From NCBI RefSeq assembly GCF_000186865.1, contig NW_008705571.1, forward strand, positions 1,126,465 through 1,190,464: DNA of 64,000 nt, read 5' to 3'. Below are positions 56,250 to 64,000 of this stretch, one piece after another (position 1 is the stretch's first letter; every line of letters starts with the position of its first letter). The notes beneath the pieces were generated by a model. That model did not search any database, had not been told where the DNA came from, and worked only from the letters and a program-made list of their open reading frames with translations. The stretch is from Aureococcus anophagefferens (lineage: Eukaryota > Sar > Pelagophyceae > Pelagomonadales > Pelagomonadaceae). The translations under genes were made by a program, and so were the position numbers.

Positions 56250-58128
56250 TCACGCCCCGAGGCTGATGGGCGTCGTCGCGGAGCGGTGTCGGAGCGGGGC
56301 GACCTCGCCCGCGGCCTGCGCGGCCGCGAGCTGCTCGGACACGCGGCGCTTGGACGTGTAGATCTCCTCCTCCTTCTCGTGCTCCTCGGCGATGTGGCGC
56401 TTCGCGTTGAACTCGTAGCAGAAGTCCATGGTGATGAGCGCGCAGGCGTACGCGAGCGTGTAGATGTTGTCGGCCTTCTTCAGCAGCACGCCCACGGCCA
56501 TGCACGTGCACATGGTCAGGCGCACGAGCACGCGGGTCTTCTTCTTCGTCCACCACAAATTCGAGTCGTTGTGGATCTTGCCGTGGAAGAGGGACACGAG
56601 GCTCAGCGCGAGGAGCTCCACGACCGTGAACCCTAAAAACAGGTGGCGCTCCCGCGCGCTCCACTTGTCGCCCTTGTTCGCCCAGTGGAGCACGCCGCCC
56701 GCGCCCGCCGCGCACACGAAGACCGGGATGTGCACGAGCGTCCAGCCGACGCCCCGGAAGTGGCTCACCTCCATGGCGTGCTTCGACACGTTCGACTGGA
56801 GCTCGAAGTAGAGGAGCTTGATGAGCAGCGCGTAGTAGGTCGAGAGGAACGCGACGACGAGCTTGTGGAAGCTGTCCGAGTCGGCGAGGATCGAGATCGC
56901 CGCGAAGAGCGACTCGCCGCACGTGATGATGACCAGCAGCCCGAAGCGCTCGCTCACGTACTCGACGTTCACGGGCAGCCGGCTCGTGCTGTCGGGCCCG
57001 ACGCCGCTGTGCTCGAACATCCAGGACCCCGCGAAGATGAAGGGCATCGCGAGCATCCACACCGCGTAGCCGCGCCAGCCCACGAAGCCGTAGCCGCCGC
57101 AGTCCGGGTGGTAGACGAGCGCGAAGGCCAGCGAGAAGATCGCGTTGCCGGCGAGGTTCGCCGTCTCCGTGAGCAGCGTCTTCCAGTGCTTGGGCCGCGA
57201 CCGGTAGCAGTCCAGCACGCTCAACAGGCCGATGAAGTTCGCGGCCGCGAAGAACGCGTGGAACTGCCAGATCTTCTCCTTGCCGTACTTGGCGACGGCG
57301 CCCATGCCGACGACGCAGCCCGCGCGCAGCAGGAGGAGCGCGGACCCGACGAGGTCGTTGCGGTACCACTGCGCGCGGTGGCCGTCCGTGAAGCGGCGCA
57401 CCGCGACGACGGTCGCCGTGCAGAGGCAGTAGAGCGTGATGGCCTGGGGGAAGCTCAGGTGCGCGACCTGCGCGCCGGCGCTCAGGCGCCGGCGGTGGCC
57501 GCCGCCGTGGTCGTCGCCGTGGTCGTCGCCGTGGTCGTCGCCGTGGTCGTCGCCGTGGCCGTAGTGGTCGTCGCCGTGGTGGGCGTCGTGGAGCGGCTCG
57601 AAGAGGGACAGGATCGTCGCCAGGGACCCGAACGTCGCGACGAGCGCGAGGTCGAAGAAGAGCTCGTCCCAGGAGCTCTTGTACTCCTTGCCCTTGAGCA
57701 CCGTCCGCTTGTACTCCTCGAGCGTGATCGGCGCCTCGTAGGTCCCGGCGATGGGCTCGAAGACGGATTCGACCTCCTCCTCGATGTAGCCGTGCGACCT
57801 ACGCCGCGCGTCGGTGACGGCGTCCGTCCCCGGTCGAAGGCTCTCGACACGCGCCGCGGCCGCGGGACGCGGCGCGCGACTCCGTGTCGGCGATGCCCAT
57901 GAAGTCCTGCTGGAGCCGCTTCGACAGCACCGCGGCGTCGTGGGCCGCGCCGGCGACGTGCTTGGCCGCGTCGTGGGCCGCGTCGACGATGTGCTCGCCG
58001 GCGTCGACGACGATCTTCCGGCATGCCATGCCGTGCTCCGCATCGTCGGCGGTGGGCGCCTTCTCCTCGTCGACGGTGGGCGCCTTCGCTTCGTCGACGA
58101 GCTCGACGTCCCCCGCCGGGCCGGCCAT
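56250..58128 (-). CDS. LtrA-like multi-spanning membrane protein with His/Asp-rich loop
   Basis: Exons are 58128-57881 and 57798-56250, giving 598 residues. The N-terminal part is a helical soluble segment (HIVDAAHDAAKHVAGAAHDAA). The membrane part starts with SSWDELFFDLALVATFGSL, typical of the low-temperature-requirement A family. About nine further helices and GLLVIITCGESLFAAISILA follow. A loop between helices 1 and 2 is a GDDH repeat (about 185-215) followed by GGGHRRR, a possible metal-binding site. The family's function is unclear. Introner C4 lies between the soluble and membrane parts, and the join ADTES|HGYIEEEVESVF is in frame. Confidence 0.8.
57500..57575 (-). repeat. 12-bp in-frame tandem repeat encoding GDDH units
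   Basis: The plus strand reads repeated CGCCGTGGTCGT words; the coding strand gives GDDHGDDHGDDH with a GDDHYGHGDDH border. The copies are nearly identical at the DNA level, which suggests recent copy-number change by slippage. Confidence 0.85.
57799..57872 (-). mobile_element. Introner C4 (74 bp) in the LtrA-like gene
   Basis: The left end on the gene strand is CCGCGTCCCG and the right end is CCGACGCGCGGCGTAG. The flanking duplication is GTCGCGCG (57873-57880) against GTCGCACG (57791-57798), one mismatch. The intron is 57799-57880 (82 nt, GT-AG, phase 2). Internal words TCGAGAG, GACCGGG and ACCGACGCGCG match C2 in the same order. Confidence 0.87.
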
Positions 58129-58278
58129 CCTTCCACGGGCAGGCTGCTACTGTCCACTGCACTATGCAGTGCTTGCACAAACATTCGAGCAGAGCGCAAG
58201 CATGGTGGCCCGGAGTTCGTGCTGCCCCGACTAGAGGCCGCCGAAGCCAGCACCGGCGCAGTCCCCCCCGCCCCAGCC

Positions 58279-59782
58279 ATGGGCGGGGGCGCGTCGAAGC
58301 CCGCGGCGATGAAGAAGATCCAGGAGCTGCAGTCCATGGACGAGGACACGGCCGTCGCCGTCCTCGAGGCGGCGGAGATCGCGGCGCCGGACGCGAAGGC
58401 CGTCGTGCGACGCCTGCGGCGCCTCGACGGCGCGGCGCTCGACGCGACGACGACCAAGCTGCTCGTCAAGGGCCTCGCGCCGGGGACCCAGGAGGCGCTC
58501 ATCGCGCTGATCATGCCGAGCGACAAGAGGCCCAAGGAGGGCCCCCTGCCGCTCGCGGCGATGTTCGCGGAGATGCTCGACGACAAGGAGGCGTCGGGCG
58601 ACCTGTGCAACGTCGCGACCCTGGAGGCGAGCCACGGCTTCCCGACGTATCCGCCGCCCGCGCCCGACGACCGGCCGCCGCCGCCGGAGCCCGCGGCGTC
58701 GCCCGGGCCCCCGCGGCGGTGCTCGCCGCTCCCCGAGACCATCGGCGTGTCGCGGTGGAAGCTCGGCAAGCTCATCGGGAGCGGGTCCTACGCAGCGTCC
58801 TGCATCCGTGACGATGTTCGAGAGATTTTGACCGGGAAGACGATGCGACATCGTTACCGACGCGCGCGGTAGGTCCTACGGCCAGGTCTTCCAGGGCCTC
58901 GACCTCGAGACGGGCGCGCTCATCGCCGTGAAGACGCTCCTCCTGCCCGTGCGCCACGACGGCGACGACGAGCCGAGCGACTCCCTCAAGAAGCACCTCG
59001 AGGAGACGCACCGCGAGATCGCCATCCTCTCGACGCTCAAGCACGACAACATCGTCAAGTACCTCGGCAGCGAGATCGACGAGCCCGAGGCGAAGATCCA
59101 CATCTTCCAGGAGTGGGTCCCCGGCGGCACGCTCGCGGCGAACGTCAAGGCCTTCGGCGGCACCTTCGACGACGCCATCACACGGCGCTACCTGAGACAC
59201 GTGCTCAACGGCCTCGTCTTCCTCCACGCGCAGCGCGTCGTCCACCGCGACATCAAGGGCGAGAACGTGCTCATCTCGGACACGGGCGTCGCCAAGCTCG
59301 CGGACTTTGGGGCGTCCAAGCGCCTCGGCGAGGAGGGCACGCTCATGCAGACGGGCAGCCTCCGGGGCACGCCCTTCTTCATGGCGCCGGAACAGATGAC
59401 GGGCAAGGCCGTCGGCCGCAAGTGCGACGTCTGGGCCGTCGGCGGCCTCGCGCTGCTCTGCGCCACGGGGGACCCGCCCTGGAAGACGAAGAACTTCAAG
59501 ACGCCCTACGCGCTCATGATCGCCGTCTGCCGCTCGTCCGACGGCCCGCCCGTCGACGGCTACGACCTGAGCCCGGAGCTCCTCGACTTCATCGGCCGGT
59601 GCTTCACGCGCGACGCGGAGCGGCGGCCGTCGGCGGACGACATCCTGCGCCACGCGTTCCTCGCGTCGCTCGGCGACTCGGCGAGCGCGCCGTCCCTGGC
59701 CGCGCCCGCGCCGCTCCCGCCGACGCCGGGCAAGAAGCCCGACTTCCTCCAGCGCCTCAAGGCGCGCCTCTCGTCCCCGTAG
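58279..59782 (+). CDS. MAPKKK (STE11/MEKK)-like protein kinase
   Basis: Exons are 58279-58784 and 58873-59782, giving 471 residues. The start MGGGASK is a possible N-myristoylation site. Residues about 10-150 are helical with PUB-like repeats (SMDEDTAVAVLEAAEI). The kinase domain (about 158-450) has GSGSYGQVFQG, IAVKTLLLP, VHRDIKGENVLI (about 292), ADFGASKRL (about 313) and GTPFFMAPEQM. These are MEKK/NPK1-like features. It presumably starts a MAP-kinase cascade; its partners are unknown. Introner C2 splits the glycine loop codons, and only precise splicing restores GSGSYG. It is divergent from the LtrA-like gene 150 bp away. Confidence 0.88.
58793..58872 (+). mobile_element. Introner C2 (80 bp) in the kinase glycine-loop codons
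   Basis: The left end is CAGCGTCCTG and the right end ACGCGCGCGGTAG. The duplication GTCCTACG is perfect at 58785-58792 and 58873-58880. The intron is 58785-58872 (88 nt, GT-AG, phase 2). The join GG|G TCC TAC GGC gives GSGSYGQVF. Its core GACGATGTTCGAGAGATTT also occurs in C1. Confidence 0.92.
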
Positions 59783-59802
59783 TAAGCTTCGTCGTCCGAG
59801 TT

Positions 59803-61023
59803 TTAGTCGTCGCGCGTCTTCTTCTTCTTCTTCTTCTTGCTCTTGTGCTCGCGGCCCCCGGAGGGGCCGCGCTCCCGCTTCCGCGTCGCCTTCGGGCCCG
59901 GCGCGCCCTTCTCGAGGTGGAGCACGAGGAGCGTGACCTTGGACGAGAGGAGGACCGTGTCGAGCCGGCGGACGTGGCGCGACGCCGCCAGCGACGCGGC
60001 GTTGAAGTTGAAGGGCACCTTGAGGAGGAGGTGGCCCACGGCGCGCTTCCGCGCGCAGAGGCCGACGAGCGCCTCGAGGCCGCCGCCGCCGCCCTTGAGG
60101 TGCACCTCGTCGGCCTCGTTTGCGAACTTGTAGTGGCGCCCGCCCCAGGGCGGGTCCGCGAAGACCAGCGCCGCGGCGCCCGCGTCGTCGAGCGCGGGCA
60201 CGCGGTCGAGCTCGTCCAAGCAGTCGCCGACGACGACGTCGACGGCGCCGAGCGGCGCCGTCGACCGGACGTGCGCGACGTTGTGGGCGAGCTTGGCCGC
60301 CTTCGAGGCGTCGATCTCGACGGCGACGACGCGCGGGAACGCGCGCGCGAAGGCGATGGCGTTGCCGCCGACGCACGCCGTCGCGTCGACGACGAGGGCG
60401 TAGTCGCCGAGGCGCCGCGCGACGGCCGCGACCTTGGCCGCGGACGCCTCGTTGGACACGGAGTAGGCCGCCTCCTCGTCGAGCCGCATGTGCTCGTTGC
60501 CCGGCACGGACGCCCAGAGGTGGTCCGCGCGCGCCTTGAGCTCGTCCGCGCCGCACACGGGCTCCGGGCGGACGACGTAGATGGTCCGCACGCCCGCCTC
60601 GCTGCGCCGCTTCGACTCGGCCACGAGCGCCGCGCCCGCCTGCTGGCAGTCGCGCTGGTCGGCGAAGCCGCCGACGCACCAGCAGCTCGCGCCGGACATG
60701 GCGACGAGCGACCCGAGCGCGACGTGCGCGCTCGCGCCTAAATCCCGCCGGCCGACCTTGGCGGCGCAGGTTTTAGCGAGGGGCGGCCAGGCCTCGACGG
60801 CGGCCGCGCGGGCGCAGCGCGCGGCGACGACCTTGCCCTCGTCGAGCGCCGCGCGCACGCGGGCGGCGTCGAGGCCGTCGAAGAGCGCGAAACGCTTCCG
60901 TTGCGACGTCTTGCCGAGCTTCGCCTTCATCGCCGCGAGCTTGCCCGTCGTCCCGCCCATCGTGGCGAAGAAGGGCAGGCCCAAATCGTCGACGAGCGCC
61001 GTCTCCAGCGGATCGGCCATCAT
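59803..61023 (-). CDS. TGS1-like RNA cap guanine-N2 methyltransferase
   Basis: The 406-residue product has an N-terminal region with FALFDGLDAARVRAALDEGK and a SAM-dependent methyltransferase core. The core shows VVDATACVGGNAIAFA (SAM loop), VVAVEIDASKAAKLAHN, VVVGDCLDEL and ADPPWGGRHYKF, the DPPWGG catalytic motif of trimethylguanosine synthases. The C-terminus is a Lys run (KSKKKKKKKTRDD). TGS1 hypermethylates the caps of snRNA and snoRNA. The N-terminal 190 residues are longer and more divergent than in the usual core and may form an extra module. Two ATGs, 61023 and 61020, are equally possible. Confidence 0.8.
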   Translation of the reverse strand: MMADPLETALVDDLGLPFFATMGGTTGKLAAMKAKLGKTSQRKRFALFDGLDAARVRAALDEGKVVAARCARAAAVEAWPPLAKTCAAKVGRRDLGASAHVALGSLVAMSGASCWCVGGFADQRDCQQAGAALVAESKRRSEAGVRTIYVVRPEPVCGADELKARADHLWASVPGNEHMRLDEEAAYSVSNEASAAKVAAVARRLGDYALVVDATACVGGNAIAFARAFPRVVAVEIDASKAAKLAHNVAHVRSTAPLGAVDVVVGDCLDELDRVPALDDAGAAALVFADPPWGGRHYKFANEADEVHLKGGGGGLEALVGLCARKRAVGHLLLKVPFNFNAASLAASRHVRRLDTVLLSSKVTLLVLHLEKGAPGPKATRKRERGPSGGREHKSKKKKKKKTRDD

Positions 61024-61261
61024 TGTGCAAAAAGGCTTTTTTACGCAGCCATCGTGCAAAAACGCTCGCCAGCGGTAACAACGCTGAACGTTGAGTTCAA
61101 CCTGCCGTCGTCAAGAACGGGCGCGCGGCTCTATTATTATTATTGTTATTGTGTATTTAGCGTCGGAGAAATCGCATGCCCAAGAGCACACGCGGCCGAT
61201 AGGCCTCGACAGGCCAAAACGCGCGCGAATCCGACGATCCTTCGTGGCGCGTGGCCGACTC

Positions 61262-63127
61262 CTAGGGCCCCGCCGCGGCCTTGCCGACGTCCGCGCCGCG
61301 GACGGCCATGCGGACGTCGACGTAGAGGCGGCAGGCCTCGTCGAGAAGCTCGTCGGGGATGGCGTCCGCGGCGCCGTAGACGGCCAGTTCGCCGTCGAGC
61401 TTCGCGTCCGGCGCGGCGACGGCCGCGTCGACGGCGGCCCGGAGGTCCGCGAGGAGCGCGTCGAGGAGCGGGCCCGCGTGCTGGTAGGCGAGGAGGACGG
61501 AGACGCAGGCCGGTTTCTGCCCCGTGGGCAGGTTCCAGCCCCTGGCCGCCATGTGGTGCGCGACGGCGTAGACCGACGCCACGGGCGAGCCGGGCGCCAG
61601 CCCGAGGGGCACGACCGCGGGGCAGGTCGCGTCGTGGTCCGCCAACAGCCGGAGCTCGGGCACGCGGTCGCGCACGAACGCGACGACGGCGTCGCGCGCG
61701 TCCGCGAGGCCCCGCGCCTTGGCCTCGAAGCCGCCGCGGCCGACGTGGAGGAGCGTCGCCCAGGCCTGCGCGACCACACCGCCGGACCGCGAGCCCTGGA
61801 GCGTCGGCGTCACGTATAAACCCTCGGCGCCGTCGAATCGCGGGCAGTACGACGCGCGCCGCAGCGCCGCGTCGGAAAAGGCGACGACGGAGCAGCCCTT
61901 GGACGCGCAGCCGAACTTGTGGACGTCGCAGGACAGCGACGAGACGCCGTCGACGGACAGGTCCCAGGCCGGGCCCGCGTAGCGGTCGCCGAGGTGGCTC
62001 AGCAGGAACCCGCCGAAGCAGTTGTCCACGTGCAGCCCCAGACCGCGGGCCCGCGCGAGGGCGGCCAGGCCGGGCACGTCGTCGACGACGCCGTGCGTGA
62101 ACGTGCACGCCGACGCGTAGATGGCCACAGTGTGCCGCGTGAGCTTCGCCGCGACGGCCGCGGGCGTCAGGCGGAGCGTTTTGGGGTCCGGCGGCACCTG
62201 GGCAGCAAAAGAGTGATTCAACGTCGCTTCAACTTGAGTGTTCCGCGCGCGCGCGTTCCGGAAAACGCATCCACGCTTCGAGGCCGTTCAAGGAGATGAT
62301 CGCTCGTCCAAAAGTCAGCCAAAACGAGTGGAAAACGGCCGAGAAAGGAGCCTTTGAAGTTGGGAATTTCGCTCTCTTTTGCTGCCCTGGGCGGTACGGT
62401 GACCAACGTGAGCCCGAAGTAGTGGCAGGCCTTGTGGCAGCACGCGTGGGCCGTCGACGCGGCGACGATCTCGAAGACGGTGCGGCTCGGGTCCGCGCGC
62501 CGCGCGCGCTCGCGGTAGGCCAGCAGCGCGATCATGACGCTCTCCGTGCCGCCGGACGTCAGGAGGCCGCAGGCGCTTTCGCCGCCGCGGACCATGTCGA
62601 GCACCATGGCGACGCACTCGGCCTCCATCTTCCGCAGCGCGGGGAACGTCGTCGGGTAGAGCGGGTTCGACGCGTTGTACTCGCGGGACGTCGGCCTGGA
62701 GCTCGTCGAGGCCGCCGTTCGGGTCGTGGTAGACGCCCCCGAACTGCTTCCCCGACGCGAAGCCGTCGTGGGTCCGCTTGAGCCGCCGGGCCGCGTCGAG
62801 CACGGCGGCCGCGGGCCGGCCCGCGGCGGGCAGCGCGGTCGTCGCGTCCGCGTCGCCGTCGCCGTGCATCGACCGCGCGATGCCCCGCTCGATGTCCGCG
62901 AGCGCCGCGCGCTTCGCCCGTGCGGCGGCGGCGGGGGCCACGGACGCGACGGAGGCGAGCAGCGCGGAGCTCACCGCCTTGACGACGCCCATGGGTCCGA
63001 GGCGCCACAGGCGCCGCGCGGCGACGGCGGCGAGGCCGAGGACCAGGGCGTGCTCGAGGCGCGCCAGCGCGGCGTTGCGCGGCGGCGGCGCCGCGATCCG
63101 CGCGCAGAGGGCCGCGAAGCGCATCAT
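61262..63127 (-). CDS. Sphingosine-1-phosphate lyase, with an apparent +1 frameshift
   Basis: Exons are 63127-62398 and 62197-61262, about 554 residues once one extra base is discounted; the known family is about 550. A membrane segment near the start is followed by SGKQFGGVYHD, EYNASNPLYPTTFPALRKMEAE, LLTSGGTESVMIALLAYRE, HVDNCFGGFLLSHLGD and the PLP-lysine motif SLSCDVHKFGCASKGCS. PLP-dependent cleavage of sphingoid-base phosphates at the ER is the known reaction. Between DELQADV and EYNASN the frame changes by one base in a CCC run (about 62685-62687). No intron fits. Introner B3 interrupts TLVTVPPDPKTL. Confidence 0.87.
62198..62389 (-). mobile_element. Introner B3 (192 bp) in the S1P lyase gene
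   Basis: The gene-strand ends are CAGGGCAGCAAAAGAG and CTCTTTTGCTGCCCAG. The duplication is GTACCGCC (62390-62397) against GTGCCGCC (62190-62197), one mismatch. The intron is 62198-62397 (200 nt, GT-AG, phase 0). The join LTLVT|VPPDPKTLRL is the conserved family sequence. Same orientation as B2. Confidence 0.93.
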
Positions 63128-63347
63128 CGTCGTAGAATAGATTACACCGGGTCTATGCTGCGTCGCACATCATCGTGTTAGAATACTCTTCGAGGCAGCC
63201 CGGGCCAATCACGGCGAGGTGGAGAGGTCGATGCTGCATCTCTCGTTTGAACGACGGGCTGCCCCAACAGGCTCGTCCCGAACGACTGCGCGAACGATCG
63301 CGCTGCCATCCTGTGCAAGCTAGCCCACACGCGCAACGCACATTGCC

Positions 63348-63869
63348 ATGTTTTCATTCTACGGCGGCGGCTACGGCGGCTACGGCGACGACGGCTTCGA
63401 CCGCTCGACCTTCCGCGAGAAGTCGGGCGCGGCGCAGCGGCGCGAGGACGCGGCCATCGCCGCGTTCGACAAGCACGCCAAGGCGACGGAGGCGGACGCG
63501 GCGGTGAAAGCCAAGGTCACGGTCGAGCTGCTCAAGCCGAGCACGCACCTGACGCAGCCGTGCTGGACGGCGTTCAACAAGCACGTCAAGGCCCGCTCGG
63601 GCTGGACCGCGAAGCGCCGCGTGGCCACGAACGAGGAGAAGCGCGCCTCCGGCGAGACGCGCCAGGGCAAGTGCTACTTCGTCGACGTGACCTTCGACCC
63701 CAAGAAGGCCGAGAAGGCGCGCAAGGCCGCCGCCGCGGAGGCCGCGCCGCCGGCGAAGAAGCAGAAGCTCATCACGGACTGCACGAACACGCCCGCGGCC
63801 GCCGCGGCCGCCGCCAAGGCCTCTTCCGAGCCTCTGGCGCCCGCCGAGGTCGTCGACTTCGCCGCGTAG
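63348..63869 (+). CDS. Small basic protein, unknown function
   Basis: The 173-residue product starts with a Gly/Tyr-rich stretch (MFSFYGGGYGGYGDDGFD). A compact helical and basic region follows, with KAKVTVELLKPSTHLTQPCWTAFNKHVKARSGW and KRASGETRQGKCYFVDVTF. It ends in a Lys-rich linker (PPAKKQKL) that looks like a nuclear signal. I do not recognise the family; nucleic-acid binding is a guess from composition only. It is divergent from the S1P lyase gene, 220 bp between starts. Confidence 0.65.
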   Translation: MFSFYGGGYGGYGDDGFDRSTFREKSGAAQRREDAAIAAFDKHAKATEADAAVKAKVTVELLKPSTHLTQPCWTAFNKHVKARSGWTAKRRVATNEEKRASGETRQGKCYFVDVTFDPKKAEKARKAAAAEAAPPAKKQKLITDCTNTPAAAAAAAKASSEPLAPAEVVDFAA

Positions 63870-63944
63870 GCGGCGCGCGCGCGCGTCGCGGAGCGCGCGT
63901 CGCGGATGCCGGTGCTTAGTCGTCCGCGGCTCGCCCCCCGGCCC

Positions 63945-64000
63945 TCACATCTCGGCGGCGAACTGGGCGCGGTGCGTCTCCGGCGCGACGTAGACGCAGG
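63945..64000 (-). CDS. Possible C-terminal end of a minus-strand gene (partial)
   Basis: On the minus strand the last 56 bases read ...CVYVAPETHRAQFAAEM and a TGA stop at 63945-63947. The composition is protein-like, but only about 18 residues are visible, so no function can be given. Confidence 0.35.
   Translation of the reverse strand, partial: CVYVAPETHRAQFAAEM

Noticed and set aside
1..64000. Bacterial origin suggested by high GC and close gene spacing
   Set aside because: Spliceosomal-type introns, profilin, RIB43A, SHAQKYF MYB, a PPIL4-like cyclophilin and secretory and plastid presequences are eukaryotic; no operon structure or ribosome binding sites are seen.
1..64000. tRNA, rRNA or other structural RNA genes
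   Set aside because: I scanned by eye for tRNA T-loop words and rRNA cores and found nothing with a matching cloverleaf; a covariance-model search would be decisive.

Overview
This window is eukaryotic nuclear DNA. It is very GC-rich and densely packed, with about 36 genes in 64 kb on both strands and often only 100-250 bp between neighbours. The genes are mostly intron-poor, with no operons or ribosome binding sites. Plastid-type presequences occur, including an AFAP motif typical of stramenopile algae with secondary plastids. A phytochelatin synthase, a tyrosinase-like protein, PSPAPT-type glycoproteins and above all insertion-born introns are also present. My best guess is a pelagophyte alga, most likely Aureococcus anophagefferens or a close relative. 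That is inference from recognised features; no database was searched.

Layout. 1-9.1 kb: an EGF-like protein (partial), a Cys-rich membrane protein, profilin, a SWIB protein, a choice-of-anchor-B protein and a Pro-rich membrane glycoprotein. 9.4-12.7 kb: a SHAQKYF MYB, an ankyrin protein and an F-box/chromo-barrel gene with frame breaks. 12.8-24.5 kb: a full-size ABCG transporter, a mitochondrial carrier, an unknown gene and an amidohydrolase-like protein, with a structured 82-bp repeat pair between the last two. 24.7-33.3 kb: a 2OG-like/ILEI fusion, a thioredoxin/esterase fusion, a C-type lectin, a fatty acid hydroxylase, RIB43A and an MFS transporter. 33.5-39.4 kb: a prolyl-hydroxylase-like protein, phytochelatin synthase, a DHHC-type acyltransferase, a PPIL4-like cyclophilin and a small membrane protein. 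39.5-45.9 kb: one 1980-residue gene. 46.8-54 kb: nitronate monooxygenase, an SMG-like/NYN RNase fusion, a VASt-like protein and a tyrosinase-like protein. 54.6-64 kb: two plastid-type proteins, an LtrA-like membrane protein, a MAPKKK-like kinase, a TGS1-like methyltransferase, sphingosine-1-phosphate lyase and a small basic protein.

The most notable system is a set of twelve introner elements: short DNA-transposon-like insertions that act as introns. They fall into three families, named A, B and C here. Each is flanked by an 8-bp target duplication. In every case the duplication begins with GC or GT and directly follows an AG at the element's end. Splicing from the upstream duplication to that AG therefore removes the element plus one duplication copy and restores the uninterrupted codons exactly. 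I checked the reading frame across all twelve, and each joined CDS has a length divisible by three (the S1P lyase after allowing for one frameshift). Families A and B share internal sequence, work in both orientations and have nearly fixed lengths. Family C is compact, and two copies interrupt the glycine-rich loops of an ABC ATPase and a kinase.
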